The notes beneath the pieces were generated by a model. It had not been told where the DNA came from and made no database searches. It saw only the letters and a program-made list of their open reading frames with translations. From Herbaspirillum sp. SJZ106 (GTDB taxonomy: Bacteria; Pseudomonadota; Gammaproteobacteria; Burkholderiales; Burkholderiaceae_D), in contig NZ_VFNI01000003.1 in assembly GCF_006715495.1 (NCBI RefSeq), positions 186,001 to 250,000 on the forward strand: a DNA stretch of 64,000 nucleotides, in the 5' to 3' direction. This document shows positions 1 to 8,777 of the stretch, piece by piece. Position 1 is the first letter of the stretch. The number at the start of each line of letters is the position of its first letter. The position numbers were made by a program, and so were the translations under genes.

Positions 1-25
1 TTTTCGCCGGGATCGGGACTTCGCC

Positions 26-1006
26 ATGTTCATGTCATCTTTGGGGCGCCTGTTGCTGGTCGCGGCGGCGCTGTGTATGTGTTCTTTCACCGCGCGGGCG
101 GAGTGTCGGCAGGCAGAGACTGCTAGTGTGATGGTGGACATTCCAAGAGAGGCCATATCGATACCGTCCAATGCCAAGGCGGGTGATGTCCTTTACGACC
201 GGATCGTGCCGTTCCAGATTGTCTTCGGGCAAGCCCCGCTCCATCTGCAATGCTCCGGTCCCACGCCTAACTATCTGTTTTTATTCAACGATTGCACGAG
301 CAAGATATGCATGACGGAGAATGCCTCCATGGGGATCACTGTCGACCTGGACCTACCCAATTATGAGCCCGGTTGGCAGCGGTACAGGCTGCCGGATGGC
401 GACTTGTCAGAGCCGATCAATGTCAAGGCGCGGGTGCGGGTCCACGCGTTGAGGGATTCCAGGGGCCTCAACAGCGGCACCGTGTTCTACTATGGTCGCG
501 GCCCTACGGCCATATCGGCGTGGCCCCCCATATCGAGCAGGGGAGCGACCGGTTGGTACTTCAGGACAAACGGTCTTTATGCGGTCCGAACGACCTGTGA
601 GATGACGGCGCCCGACGTGGTCACCCTGCCCACAGTGGCGAGCAAGGAGCTGACGGGAATAGGTTCGACCGCCAAACCCAAGGACTTCAATATCACCCTC
701 AATTGCTCCGGGGAGCGACAAGTATCCGACATTGGCGTTGCCTTCAGTCCGGCATATAGGCATCCTTCCGGTGCGCCGGGGGTGATCGCCACGGATATCG
801 GGAACGGCAACGCCAACAACGTCGCCTTCCAGATCATCAACAAAACGACGCAAAGGCCGATCGAATTCGGCCAGCTTGAGCGAGGTACCCGAATGGTCAA
901 TGGCACCGCCCAGTACCCCTTCACCGTGCAGTACTACCAGACCGGCGCGACCATCGCGCCAGGGCCGGTACGCGGGCGTGTGGTGGTGAGGGTCCAGATG
1001 CAATAG
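26..1006 (+). CDS. Two-domain fimbrial adhesin-like protein, copy 1
   Basis: 326-residue secreted protein with an N-terminal signal peptide (hydrophobic residues about 8-22, probable cleavage after ARA). The C-terminal part, from about residue 190, starts with CEMTAPDVVTLPTV and has the Cys pair and beta-strand pattern of the type 1 fimbrial pilin domain. The N-terminal part would be the receptor-binding domain. Such tip adhesins are secreted by the chaperone/usher route and sit at the fimbrial tip; no chaperone or usher is visible here, so they probably lie upstream of the window. The next gene is a paralogue: both have an 'IP.....G' strand near the N-terminus and a 'TCEMT.P..V.L' junction. 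The start could also be ATG at 32; only 25 bases precede the gene, so the ribosome site cannot be judged. Adhesin role is inferred from architecture; the ligand is unknown. Confidence 0.72.
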   Translation: MFMSSLGRLLLVAAALCMCSFTARAECRQAETASVMVDIPREAISIPSNAKAGDVLYDRIVPFQIVFGQAPLHLQCSGPTPNYLFLFNDCTSKICMTENASMGITVDLDLPNYEPGWQRYRLPDGDLSEPINVKARVRVHALRDSRGLNSGTVFYYGRGPTAISAWPPISSRGATGWYFRTNGLYAVRTTCEMTAPDVVTLPTVASKELTGIGSTAKPKDFNITLNCSGERQVSDIGVAFSPAYRHPSGAPGVIATDIGNGNANNVAFQIINKTTQRPIEFGQLERGTRMVNGTAQYPFTVQYYQTGATIAPGPVRGRVVVRVQMQ

Positions 1007-1107
1007 CGGATCAGCGCGCGGTCGGGCCTCCTGGCCCTTTGGCGAACGGCTTGCTTCGGAAGAGGCGGGTCGTTTTCTTTTTACGGGTGCCGGTAGAGCG
1101 CATTGGG

Positions 1108-1124
1108 TTTGAGATTATTCTCAT
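1108..1124. promoter_or_regulatory. 17-bp imperfect palindrome, copy 1 (candidate operator)
   Basis: TTTGAGATTATTCTCAT, containing TGAGA-TTAT-TCTCA. It lies 52 bp before the GTG start of the second adhesin gene. An identical 17-mer lies at 2407-2423 before the third fimbrial gene. Identity over 17 bases in two intergenic positions suggests a shared regulator site. The regulator is not known. Confidence 0.5.
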
Positions 1125-1176
1125 GGTGGGATGCGCAGGATATTTGGACAATCTAGGCTTTCCCAAGGAGCGAGTC

Positions 1177-2238
1177 GTGTTGTCCAAACCTAATCGCTTA
1201 CCGGCCGCCATGCTGCTTCTGTTGACCGCCGGTTCCGCTTACGGTGCTTGCACTCTCGTGCGAGTGCCTGCCGATCAAGAAATCCAAGGCCAGGAAGTGA
1301 TTTATACATTTCCGAATGGCCGTGTTTCGATTCCGCGCAATTTACCGGTCGGAAGCGTTATTGCGCGTGCGCCGATTCGCAGTATCACTAAAACTGGCCA
1401 GGCTTTGCAATGTCAACCGGGAGATCGCGTACGAGAGACTGTTAATGCGGCCACGGATACTCGTAATGATGGAATCAACGGCTATCTGAGAAGGGGAGAC
1501 GGTTCCATGACCGATGCCGGAGTCGCTTATCGTGTCCTTCAATCCGACGGCAATCCTATGCAGTTGACCAGCGTTTCGGCGTGGCCAACGAATGGGGGGG
1601 CTTGGGGGTCATCAGCTGCGCTTGTCAGAAGATACGCTGCGGAAATCGTACTGGTGAAAACTTCGGATGTCGTCCATTCCGGGACGGTATTTCCGGCGGG
1701 ACTCAAGCGGCGTATCAATGCTGTCGATTTTAACAATGCTGCCGGCGGCCGCCTGGTTGCGGCCACGATGACAACTACCAACAGCGTGACAATCGTGCCG
1801 CAGACCTGCGAGATGACATCCCCGGCAACGGTGTCGCTGGGCAATCACCGCAGAACGGCATTCACTGGCGTAGGCAGCACCACGCCGACCACCTCCTTCA
1901 GGATCAGCATTGACTGCACCGGCGTACAAACCGCCGTTCACATGACCATGAGCGATCCGAGCAATGTCGCCAATCGCAGCAGCACCTTGCCGCTGACGAG
2001 CACGTCGACCGCCTCGGGCATCGGCGTCCAAATATTGCGCGGTTCGACCGATACGCTGGTCAGTTTCGGCCCGGATTCCGCAGTCGCAGGCAACCCGAAC
2101 CAGTTCAAACTGTTCGATGCGACTGCGGCTACTCCTACCCATATCGAGACTTTCAGGGCGCGTTACGTGCAGACTGCGGAGAAGGTAGAGCCGGGTACGG
2201 CTAATAGCGTGGTCACCATGACCATGTCTTATCAGTAG
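1177..2238 (+). CDS. Two-domain fimbrial adhesin-like protein, copy 2
   Basis: 353 residues when started at GTG 1177, which has AAGGAG six bases upstream. This start puts a classic signal peptide (LPAAMLLLLTAGSAYGA) at the N-terminus. The frame is open further upstream, but that extension has no signal peptide. The layout matches the preceding gene: an N-terminal beta domain, then from about residue 210 a pilin-like domain that begins TCEMTSPATVSLG and contains an ISIDCTG Cys. It is likely a second, diverged tip adhesin or minor pilin, and may be co-expressed with copy 1. The 5' half is noticeably richer in A/T codons than the 3' half. A strong terminator follows the gene. Confidence 0.72.
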   Translation: MLSKPNRLPAAMLLLLTAGSAYGACTLVRVPADQEIQGQEVIYTFPNGRVSIPRNLPVGSVIARAPIRSITKTGQALQCQPGDRVRETVNAATDTRNDGINGYLRRGDGSMTDAGVAYRVLQSDGNPMQLTSVSAWPTNGGAWGSSAALVRRYAAEIVLVKTSDVVHSGTVFPAGLKRRINAVDFNNAAGGRLVAATMTTTNSVTIVPQTCEMTSPATVSLGNHRRTAFTGVGSTTPTTSFRISIDCTGVQTAVHMTMSDPSNVANRSSTLPLTSTSTASGIGVQILRGSTDTLVSFGPDSAVAGNPNQFKLFDATAATPTHIETFRARYVQTAEKVEPGTANSVVTMTMSYQ

Positions 2239-2340
2239 CATTGGGTGCAACAGCCGGCAGGGTGAATGCCGGTGCCGAGGTCAATTTCCCCTTTTTATTA
2301 ATCACGCCATTTATTCAATCAATACCGAGCTCAGTGATGG

Positions 2341-2385
2341 CCGGCTTGTATCGGGATGATACAAGCCGGGGTTTTATTGTCTTTT
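2341..2385 (+). terminator. Intrinsic terminator after adhesin copy 2
   Basis: Perfect 12-bp stem (2341-2352 with 2358-2369), loop GGGAT, then GGTTTTATTGTCTTTTT. It separates the adhesin genes from the DUF1120 gene, so the latter must have its own promoter. Confidence 0.88.
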
Positions 2386-2406
2386 TGAAACAAAAGACAA
2401 ATGTTA

Positions 2407-2423
2407 TTTGAGATTATTCTCAT
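2407..2423. promoter_or_regulatory. 17-bp imperfect palindrome, copy 2 (candidate operator)
   Basis: Identical in all 17 bases to the site at 1108-1124. It lies 93 bp upstream of the ATG of the DUF1120 gene and just after the terminator, where a promoter would be expected. It resembles Fur half-sites (ATTCTCAT), but the two halves are one base too close for a standard Fur box. Confidence 0.5.
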
Positions 2424-2516
2424 ATGAATACGAGAAACGAATTGGCAAACTGAGGTCACTGCATCAAGTAAACGAAGTCCGCATATCGCGGGACTTTGCC
2501 CATGGGAGGGGCAACC

Positions 2517-3179
2517 ATGAAAAAATCAATCGCCTTTATGTGCATCGGCATGCTGCTGTGTTCCGCCGCTGTATCGGCGGCGCCCAGTACCGAAGTAAAG
2601 GTCAGCGGTAAGGTGACTCCGGCCGCTTGTTCGCTCGAGATTGGCAATAGGGGTTATGTGGTCTATGGGCTGATTGCCAGTGCCAGCATCAACAAAACCT
2701 CCAATACGACATTGCCGACCCAGAGTGCAAGTTTCTCGATTACATGCGATCAACCGATAAGAATCGCGCTGTCCTTCACGGACAATCGCGCAGGCAGTAA
2801 GGTGCCGGGCCTGTTCCGGTACACCAATGCCGCGTATTCCGGCTGGTACGGGGATCAGGCGATGTATGGGCTGGGCACGGTTGGCAACAAGAATATCGGC
2901 GCTTTCCAATTGGGTCTTGCCAATGTCAGGCATGATCGCGGCAATACTTATGGGTTGATATCGACGTCGAGCGCGGCCGATGCCCACTGGGGTTATAACT
3001 CTACCAACCTGCTCGCCGCCGGCGAGTGGTATGGCTGGGGTGGCTCTACGGTAGCCCCCCTGAAAACCATCACGGGCGAGCTGACGGTGACACCGGTGTT
3101 GGAACAGGGCCAGAATTTGCCGACCGGCGAAGAAATCAACTTTGACGGTTCGGTCACGATGGAGGTGCGCTACCTTTGA
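2517..3179 (+). CDS. DUF1120 family fimbrial subunit-like protein
   Basis: 220 residues from ATG 2517, which has GGGAGGGG five bases upstream. Signal peptide is MKKSIAFMCIGMLLCSAAVSA. The mature start, APSTEVKVSGKVTPAACSLE, and the SITCDQPIRIALSFTDNRAGS block with a second Cys are typical of DUF1120 proteins. These occur in chaperone/usher clusters and are described as beta-fimbria-type subunits. Two Cys residues (about 43 and 79) probably form the immunoglobulin-like disulfide. It is the third surface-structure gene in a row. A terminator-like hairpin follows it. Function as a structural subunit is inferred from the family and context. Confidence 0.75.
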   Translation: MKKSIAFMCIGMLLCSAAVSAAPSTEVKVSGKVTPAACSLEIGNRGYVVYGLIASASINKTSNTTLPTQSASFSITCDQPIRIALSFTDNRAGSKVPGLFRYTNAAYSGWYGDQAMYGLGTVGNKNIGAFQLGLANVRHDRGNTYGLISTSSAADAHWGYNSTNLLAAGEWYGWGGSTVAPLKTITGELTVTPVLEQGQNLPTGEEINFDGSVTMEVRYL

Positions 3180-3273
3180 GCGCGATGGCCGGGCGCGGTC
3201 ATGGCGTGGTGTGGCAGGTAGGAACATCGGGACATTCCGCTTGCGCGGATGACGTCCGCCATCCGTTCGCCTT

Positions 3274-3297
3274 AAAAAAAGCCCGCCAACGGCGGGC
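3274..3297 (-). terminator. Intrinsic terminator for the minus-strand DUF1993/RND operon
   Basis: On the minus strand, a 7-bp GCCCGCC/GGCGGGC stem with a 3-base loop is followed by seven T. It lies 72 bp beyond the stop of the DUF1993 gene. Confidence 0.8.
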
Positions 3298-3327
3298 AAG
3301 TACCACGGGAAATTGCTGAATCCGTCA

Positions 3328-3356
3328 CGGCCCGCATCGCAGGATGCGGGCCGTTT
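3328..3356 (+). terminator. Terminator-like hairpin after the DUF1120 gene
   Basis: Perfect 11-bp stem (3328-3338 with 3343-3353), loop GCAG, followed by TTTCCTTT. It can end plus-strand transcription before the convergent minus-strand genes. Confidence 0.65.
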
Positions 3357-3368
3357 CCTTTGTGCGGC

Positions 3369-3872
3369 CTACAGGCCGAGATAATCCATCTTGCCCAGCT
3401 TGACGCCCCGGTGGCGCAGGATGCCGTAGGCGGTGACGACGTGGAACATGAAGTTGGGCAGGCCGAACTGGGTCAGGTAAGCCTGGCCGCTCATGGCGTG
3501 TTCTTCGCCGCGCAGCATCATCTTGACCTTGCGTTCTTCCTGGCCGTCGATGGCGTCGGCCGGGATGCCTTCGAGGAACACGATGGTCTTGTTGATGCGC
3601 GCCTGCAGTTCGTCGAAGGTGATTTCGTCGTCCGGGAAGTTGGGCGCGGCCAGGCCGGACAGGCGGCTGGCGGTGGCCTTGGCGGTATCGCTGGCGCGCT
3701 GGATCTGGGCCGACAGCGGATACATGTCGTCGAACAGACGGGCACCGGTCAGTTCGGCCGGTTCCAGCTTGTGTTCGTCGGCGTGCTGCTCGGCCTTGTC
3801 GAGCAGGGTGGACAGGGTTTGCAGGCCGCGGATGAGGAACGGGATGCTGGCTTGGTGCAGGGTGATGGGCAT
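3369..3872 (-). CDS. DUF1993 domain-containing protein
   Basis: 167 residues; AGGAAA seven bases before ATG 3872. The predicted all-helical protein begins with a short hydrophobic helix, has conserved-looking blocks EPAELTGARLFDDMYPL (about 37-53) and FLEGIPADAIDG, and ends with HVVTAYGILRHRGVKLGKMDYLG, the typical DUF1993 C-terminus. The family belongs to the DinB-like four-helix class; its biochemical role is not established. The gene starts 52 bp after the stop of the outer-membrane efflux gene on the same strand, so it may be the last gene of that operon. No signal peptide, hence cytoplasmic. Confidence 0.85.
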   Translation of the reverse strand: MPITLHQASIPFLIRGLQTLSTLLDKAEQHADEHKLEPAELTGARLFDDMYPLSAQIQRASDTAKATASRLSGLAAPNFPDDEITFDELQARINKTIVFLEGIPADAIDGQEERKVKMMLRGEEHAMSGQAYLTQFGLPNFMFHVVTAYGILRHRGVKLGKMDYLGL

Positions 3873-3924
3873 GGCGTTTTTCCTTTCTGTGCTGCCGTCT
3901 CCGTTCTTACGGGGACGGCAGCGT

Positions 3925-5454
3925 TCATTTTGCGGATGACAATTGGGTGGCCGCGGGCAACTCGCCCCAGCCGCCGCCCAGGGCGCGGATCAGGTTGACG
4001 GTCGAACGCGCGCGTTCGCCATCCAGTTGCACCGAGACGCGTTGCTGCTGCAGCACGGTGCGGTCGGCGTCGATCACGTCGAAATAGCTGACCGCGCCTT
4101 CCCGGTATTGCGTGTGCGACAGCTTGGCGGCGCGCGCCGAGGCGGCCACGGCTTCGTCCTGCGCGCGGTTCTGGTCGCCCAGGATGCGCAGGTTGGCCAG
4201 GTTGTCTTCCACTTCGCGGAAGGCGTTCAAGACCGTGCCGCGATAGCTGGCGACCTGTTCCTCGTAACTGGCGCGGGCGCGGTCGACCCCGGCCTGGCGG
4301 CGGCCGCCGTCGAACAGCGGCATGCTCAACGCGGTACCCACCAGCGGGCCCAGCAGGAAGGTGCGGCTGGACCAGTTGAACAGGTCGCCCAGTTGGGCCG
4401 ACTCGTAGCCGAGGCCGCCGGTCAGGTTCAGGCTGGGGAAGAAGGCCGATTTGGCCACGCCGACGCGGGCGTTGGCGGCGGCCATCGCGCGTTCGGCGGC
4501 GGCGATGTCCGGGCGGCGTTCAAGCAGCGCCGAGGGCAGGCCGGCCGGGATGCCGATCGAGATGCGCGTGAGCGGACGGGCCGGCAGCGAGAACTCGGCC
4601 GGCGTGCTGCCCAACAGGATCGCCAGCGCGTGCTCGGCGCTGGCGCGCTGGCGCATGATGCCGAGCGCTTCCGATTGCGCCGAGGCCAGTTCCGATTTGG
4701 CGCGCGCGACGTCGACCTCGCTGATGTCGCCCTCGTCGAAGCGGCGCTGCACCAGTTTGAGCGACTGGCCGCGCAGCTCCACGGTGCCGCGGTACAGCTC
4801 CAGCGCCGCATCCAGCTCGCGCACCTGGAAGTATTGCTGGGCGACGTCGGCCTGCAGCGCCAGCAGCACCGAATGGAACAGCGCTTCGCTGCGCTGGGCG
4901 TCGGCGGTGGCGGCATCGACGTTGGACGAGACGCGGCCGAACAGGTCGACTTCATACGACACGCCGACCTGCGCGCGGTACAGCGTGAACGGCTGCGTGT
5001 TGGCGTCGGCCGGCAAGCCTTGCGAAGCCGGGGAGGGCCGCTGGCGGGTGGCGCCGATGCCGGCGTCCACCTGCGGGAAGTAGCCCGAGCGCGCATCGCG
5101 GGTCAGGGCGCGCGCCTGGCCCAAACGGGCCGCGGCCGCCTTGAGGTCCTGGTTGGCTTGCTGGGCGCGCTCTTCCAGCGTGTTCAGGCTGTCGTCGTTG
5201 AAGATTTTCCACCATTCTCCGCGGGCGATGTCTTCGGCCGGCTGGGCCGCCTTCCATTGGCTGCCGTTTTCGCCGGCGGCTTCCTTGAAGGCGGCCGGGG
5301 TATCGACCGAGGGACGCTCGTAGGTCGGTGCCACCGAGCAGCCGGCCAGCACCAGCAGTGCGGCCAGCAGCGCGGAGCCGATCCGCGCCGGGCGCAGCAG
5401 GCGGCCAGCCAGGCCGAGGCCCGGGGCGGGGGAGTTCATGTTGATTGCATTCAT
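3925..5454 (-). CDS. RND efflux outer-membrane lipoprotein (OprM/NodT family)
   Basis: 509 residues; CTGGAG lies about seven bases before ATG 5454. A lipoprotein signal (LLAALLVLAGC) places the acylated Cys at about residue 39, followed by the family's SVAPTYERP. Two repeated coiled-coil OEP domains follow, seen as KAAAARLGQARALTRDARSGYFPQVDAG and the related GVAKSAFFPSLNLTGGLGYES. It would form the trimeric outer-membrane channel of the tripartite pump encoded just upstream. The gene starts 18 bp after the transporter stop, so the two are co-transcribed. The substrate cannot be deduced. Confidence 0.93.
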   Translation of the reverse strand: MNAINMNSPAPGLGLAGRLLRPARIGSALLAALLVLAGCSVAPTYERPSVDTPAAFKEAAGENGSQWKAAQPAEDIARGEWWKIFNDDSLNTLEERAQQANQDLKAAAARLGQARALTRDARSGYFPQVDAGIGATRQRPSPASQGLPADANTQPFTLYRAQVGVSYEVDLFGRVSSNVDAATADAQRSEALFHSVLLALQADVAQQYFQVRELDAALELYRGTVELRGQSLKLVQRRFDEGDISEVDVARAKSELASAQSEALGIMRQRASAEHALAILLGSTPAEFSLPARPLTRISIGIPAGLPSALLERRPDIAAAERAMAAANARVGVAKSAFFPSLNLTGGLGYESAQLGDLFNWSSRTFLLGPLVGTALSMPLFDGGRRQAGVDRARASYEEQVASYRGTVLNAFREVEDNLANLRILGDQNRAQDEAVAASARAAKLSHTQYREGAVSYFDVIDADRTVLQQQRVSVQLDGERARSTVNLIRALGGGWGELPAATQLSSAK

Positions 5455-5472
5455 TTTTCTACTCCAGAGAAA

Positions 5473-8400
5473 TCAGCGGTCTTCCTGCGAACCGGGGGCG
5501 GCATGCGCGGCCTGCGGCACGTGCGAGCCGGCGGTCATCGGCGCCTCATGGTGCGAGGCCGAGTGCAGCTTGCGGCGGTTCAGGGTGCGCAGCAGCACGT
5601 AGAACACCGGGGTCAGGAACAGACCGAACAAGGTCACGCCCAGCATCCCGAAGAACACCGCGATGCCCATCGCATAGCGCATTTCCGAACCGGCGCCGGT
5701 GGAGGTCACCAGCGGCACCACGCCCATGATGAAAGCGATCGAGGTCATCAGGATCGGACGCAGGCGCAGGCGGCTGGCTTCGATCGCGGCTTGCACCGCG
5801 GTGCGGCCCTGCATTTCCAGTTCGCGGGCGAACTCGACGATCAGGATCGCGTTCTTGGCCGACAGTCCCACCAGCACCATCAGGCCGATCTGGGTGAAGA
5901 TGTTGTTGTCGCCGCGGGTCAGCCAGACGCCGGTCAGGGCCGCCAGGATGCTCATGGGCACGATCAGGATCACCGCCAGCGGCAGGGTCAGGCTCTCATA
6001 CAGCGCGGCCAGCACCAGGAACACCAGCAGCACGCTGATCGGGAACACCCACACGCCGGCATTGCCCGCCAGGATCTTCTGGTAAGTCAGGTCGGTCCAT
6101 TCGAACTTGATGCCGCGCGGCAGGGTCGCCGCCGCCACGCGTTCGGCTGCGGCCTGGGCCTGGTCGCTCGAATAGCCCGGCGCCGGGCCGCCGTTGATGT
6201 CGGCGGCGGTATAGCCGTTGTAGCGCACCACCATTTCCGGGCCGAAGGTCTGCTTGACCTTGACCACCGACGACAGCGGCACCATTTCGCCGGCTTCGTT
6301 GCGGGTCTTCAGCTGCAGGATGTCGTCGGCCTTGGCGCGGAACGGAGCGTCAGCCTGGGCGCGCACCTGGTAGACGCGGCCGAAGCGGTTGAAGTCGTTC
6401 ACATACAGCGAGCCGAGGTAGATCTGCATGGTGTTGAACACGTCGGTCACCGGGATGCCCAGTTGCTTGGCCTTGATGCGGTCGAGGTCGACGTCCAGTT
6501 GCGGCACGTTGATCTGGTAGCTGGAGAACATCGGGCCCAGCGCCGGTTCCTTGGCGGCGGCCTTCATGAACTCCTGCGCGGCTTTGTCCAGTTCGGCATA
6601 GCCCAGCGCATCGCGGTCTTCGATCTGCATCTTGAAACCGCCCAGCGTGCCCAGGCCCATCACCGGCGGCGGCGGGAATACGGCGGTGAAGGCTTCCTTG
6701 ATGCCGCCGAACTTCTTGTTGAGCGAGGCGGCGATGGCGTTGCCCGACAGTTCCTTGGACTTGCGTTCCTCGAAGGGCTTCAGGCCCACGAACACGATGC
6801 CGGCCGAAGAGCTGTTGGTGAAGCCGTTGATCGACAGGCCGGGGAAGGCGATGGCGCTGTCCACGCCGGGTTCCTTCAACATGATGTCGCTCATCTTGCG
6901 CATCACGTCTTCGCTGCGGTCGATCGAGGCGCCGTTGGGCAATTGCGCGAAGGCCACCAGGTATTGCTTGTCCTGGCCCGGCACGAAACCGCCCGGCACG
7001 ATGTAGGCGATGCCCACGGTGGCCGCCAGCAGTATCGCGTACACGCCCATGGTCGTGCCCTTGCGCTTGATCACGCCGGTCACGCCGCGGCCGTAGTTGT
7101 CCGAGGCGCGGTTGAAGAAGCGGTTGAAGCGGACGAAGAAGCCGCCCAGGAAACGGTCCATCACGCGGGTCAGCCAGTCCGGCTTCTCGCCGTGGCCCTT
7201 CAACAGCATGGCGGCCAGCGCCGGCGACAGGGTCAGCGAGTTGAAGGCCGAGATCACCGTCGAGATGGCGATGGTCATGGCGAACTGCTTGTAGAACTGG
7301 CCGGTCAGGCCGGTCATGAAGGCCAGCGGCACGAACACCGCCACCAGCGTCAGGGCGATGGCGATGATCGGGCCCGAGACTTCCTGCATGGCGCGGTAGG
7401 TCGCTTCGCGCGGCGAAAGGCCGGCGGAGATGTTGCGCTCGACGTTTTCCACCACCACGATGGCGTCATCGACCACGATGCCGATGGCCAGCACCATGCC
7501 GAACAGCGACAGCGCGTTGATGGTGTAGCCGAAGCCCAGCATCAGCGAGAAGGTGCCGATGATGGAGACCGGCACCGCCAGCAGCGGAATGATCGAGGCG
7601 CGCCAGGTCTGCAGGAAGATGATCACCACGATCACCACCAGCAGGATCGCTTCCAACAGCGTATGCACCACCGCTTCGATGGAAGCGCGCACGAACTGGG
7701 TCGGGTCATACACGATGCGGTACTGGACCGAGCTGGGGAAGTCGGCCGAGAGTTCCTTCATCGCCGCGCGCACCTGGGTGGACACGTCCAGCGCATTGGC
7801 GCCGGGCGCCTGGAAGATCGGGATGGCCACCGCCGGCTTGTTGTCCAGCAGCGAGCGCAGGCCGTATTCGGAGGCGGCCAGTTCCACCCGGGCGACGTCG
7901 CCCAGCTTGGTCACGGCGCCGTCGGGCGAGCCCTTGAGGATGATGTCGCGGAACTCGGCTTCGGTCTTGAGGCGGCCTTGCGCGTTCACGGACAGCTGCA
8001 CCGGCACGTCGGGCGAACTGGGCGAGGCGCCGATCACGCCGGCGGCCACCTGCACGTTCTGCTCGCGGATGGAGCGGATCACGTCGGAGGCGGTCAGGCC
8101 GCGCTGGGCCACCTTGTTCGGGTCCAGCCACACGCGCATGGCGTAGTTGCCGGAACCGAACAGGCCCACTTCACCCACGCCCTGGATGCGCGCCAGGCGA
8201 TCCTTGACGTTCAGGACCGCGTAGTTGCGCAGGTAGGTGGTGTCGTAACGGTTGTCGGGCGAGATCAGGTGTACCACCATGGTCAGCGTGGGCGAGGACT
8301 TGATGGTTGTCACGCCCAGCCGCTGCACGTCTTCCGGCAGGCGCGGCAGCGCTTGCGCGACGCGGTTCTGCACCAGCTGCTGGGCCTTGTCTGGATCGAC

Positions 8401-8697
8401 GCCCAGGCGGAAGTTGACGGTGATGGTCAGGTTGCCGTCGCTGTTGGCCTGCGACTGCATGTACAGCATGTTTTCCACGCCGTTGATCTGCTCTTCCAGC
8501 GGCGAGGCCACGGTTTCGGCGATCACCTTGGGGTTGGCGCCGGGGTACTGCGCGCGCACCACCACCGAGGGCGGCACCACTTCGGGATATTCCGAAATGG
8601 GCAGCTGGAACATGGCCAGCACGCCGCCCAGCAATAGCAGTACCGACAGCACGCCCGCGAAGATCGGGCGGTCGATAAAGAATTTTGAGATATTCAT
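5473..8697 (-). CDS. RND efflux inner-membrane transporter (HAE1/AcrB family)
   Basis: 1074 residues. Starts MNISKFFIDRPIFAGVLSVLLLLGG, as in AcrB/MexB. The proton-relay DD pair is present in GIVVDDAIVVVEN (about residues 405-417). Twelve membrane segments and two large periplasmic loops are recognisable, with the second-half signature PMSILAALTGVWLTRGDNNIFTQIG. Length is normal, with a hydrophilic His-rich C-terminal tail of about 35 residues. It would export hydrophobic or amphiphilic compounds in exchange for protons, with the adaptor upstream and the outer-membrane channel downstream. Multidrug specificity is a family expectation, not something shown here. Confidence 0.95.
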   Translation of the reverse strand: MNISKFFIDRPIFAGVLSVLLLLGGVLAMFQLPISEYPEVVPPSVVVRAQYPGANPKVIAETVASPLEEQINGVENMLYMQSQANSDGNLTITVNFRLGVDPDKAQQLVQNRVAQALPRLPEDVQRLGVTTIKSSPTLTMVVHLISPDNRYDTTYLRNYAVLNVKDRLARIQGVGEVGLFGSGNYAMRVWLDPNKVAQRGLTASDVIRSIREQNVQVAAGVIGASPSSPDVPVQLSVNAQGRLKTEAEFRDIILKGSPDGAVTKLGDVARVELAASEYGLRSLLDNKPAVAIPIFQAPGANALDVSTQVRAAMKELSADFPSSVQYRIVYDPTQFVRASIEAVVHTLLEAILLVVIVVIIFLQTWRASIIPLLAVPVSIIGTFSLMLGFGYTINALSLFGMVLAIGIVVDDAIVVVENVERNISAGLSPREATYRAMQEVSGPIIAIALTLVAVFVPLAFMTGLTGQFYKQFAMTIAISTVISAFNSLTLSPALAAMLLKGHGEKPDWLTRVMDRFLGGFFVRFNRFFNRASDNYGRGVTGVIKRKGTTMGVYAILLAATVGIAYIVPGGFVPGQDKQYLVAFAQLPNGASIDRSEDVMRKMSDIMLKEPGVDSAIAFPGLSINGFTNSSSAGIVFVGLKPFEERKSKELSGNAIAASLNKKFGGIKEAFTAVFPPPPVMGLGTLGGFKMQIEDRDALGYAELDKAAQEFMKAAAKEPALGPMFSSYQINVPQLDVDLDRIKAKQLGIPVTDVFNTMQIYLGSLYVNDFNRFGRVYQVRAQADAPFRAKADDILQLKTRNEAGEMVPLSSVVKVKQTFGPEMVVRYNGYTAADINGGPAPGYSSDQAQAAAERVAAATLPRGIKFEWTDLTYQKILAGNAGVWVFPISVLLVFLVLAALYESLTLPLAVILIVPMSILAALTGVWLTRGDNNIFTQIGLMVLVGLSAKNAILIVEFARELEMQGRTAVQAAIEASRLRLRPILMTSIAFIMGVVPLVTSTGAGSEMRYAMGIAVFFGMLGVTLFGLFLTPVFYVLLRTLNRRKLHSASHHEAPMTAGSHVPQAAHAAPGSQEDR

Positions 8698-8777
8698 GTT
8701 CAGGTTCCTTCAGCTTTTCTGGATGTCAAAGCTGTTGTTTTTCTTGAAAGCGATGGCACGGTTGGTCCGGGTCGGCC

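Noticed and set aside
1108-1124. Standard Fur box
   Set aside because: The right half fits, but the two halves are one base closer than in the known TGAGAAT-N-ATTCTCA form.
3943-8637. Open frame of more than 1500 codons on the plus strand, antisense to the RND genes
   Set aside because: It is the mirror of high-GC coding sequence on the other strand; the translation is His/Gln/Arg-rich with no domain, and the minus strand encodes clear efflux proteins.
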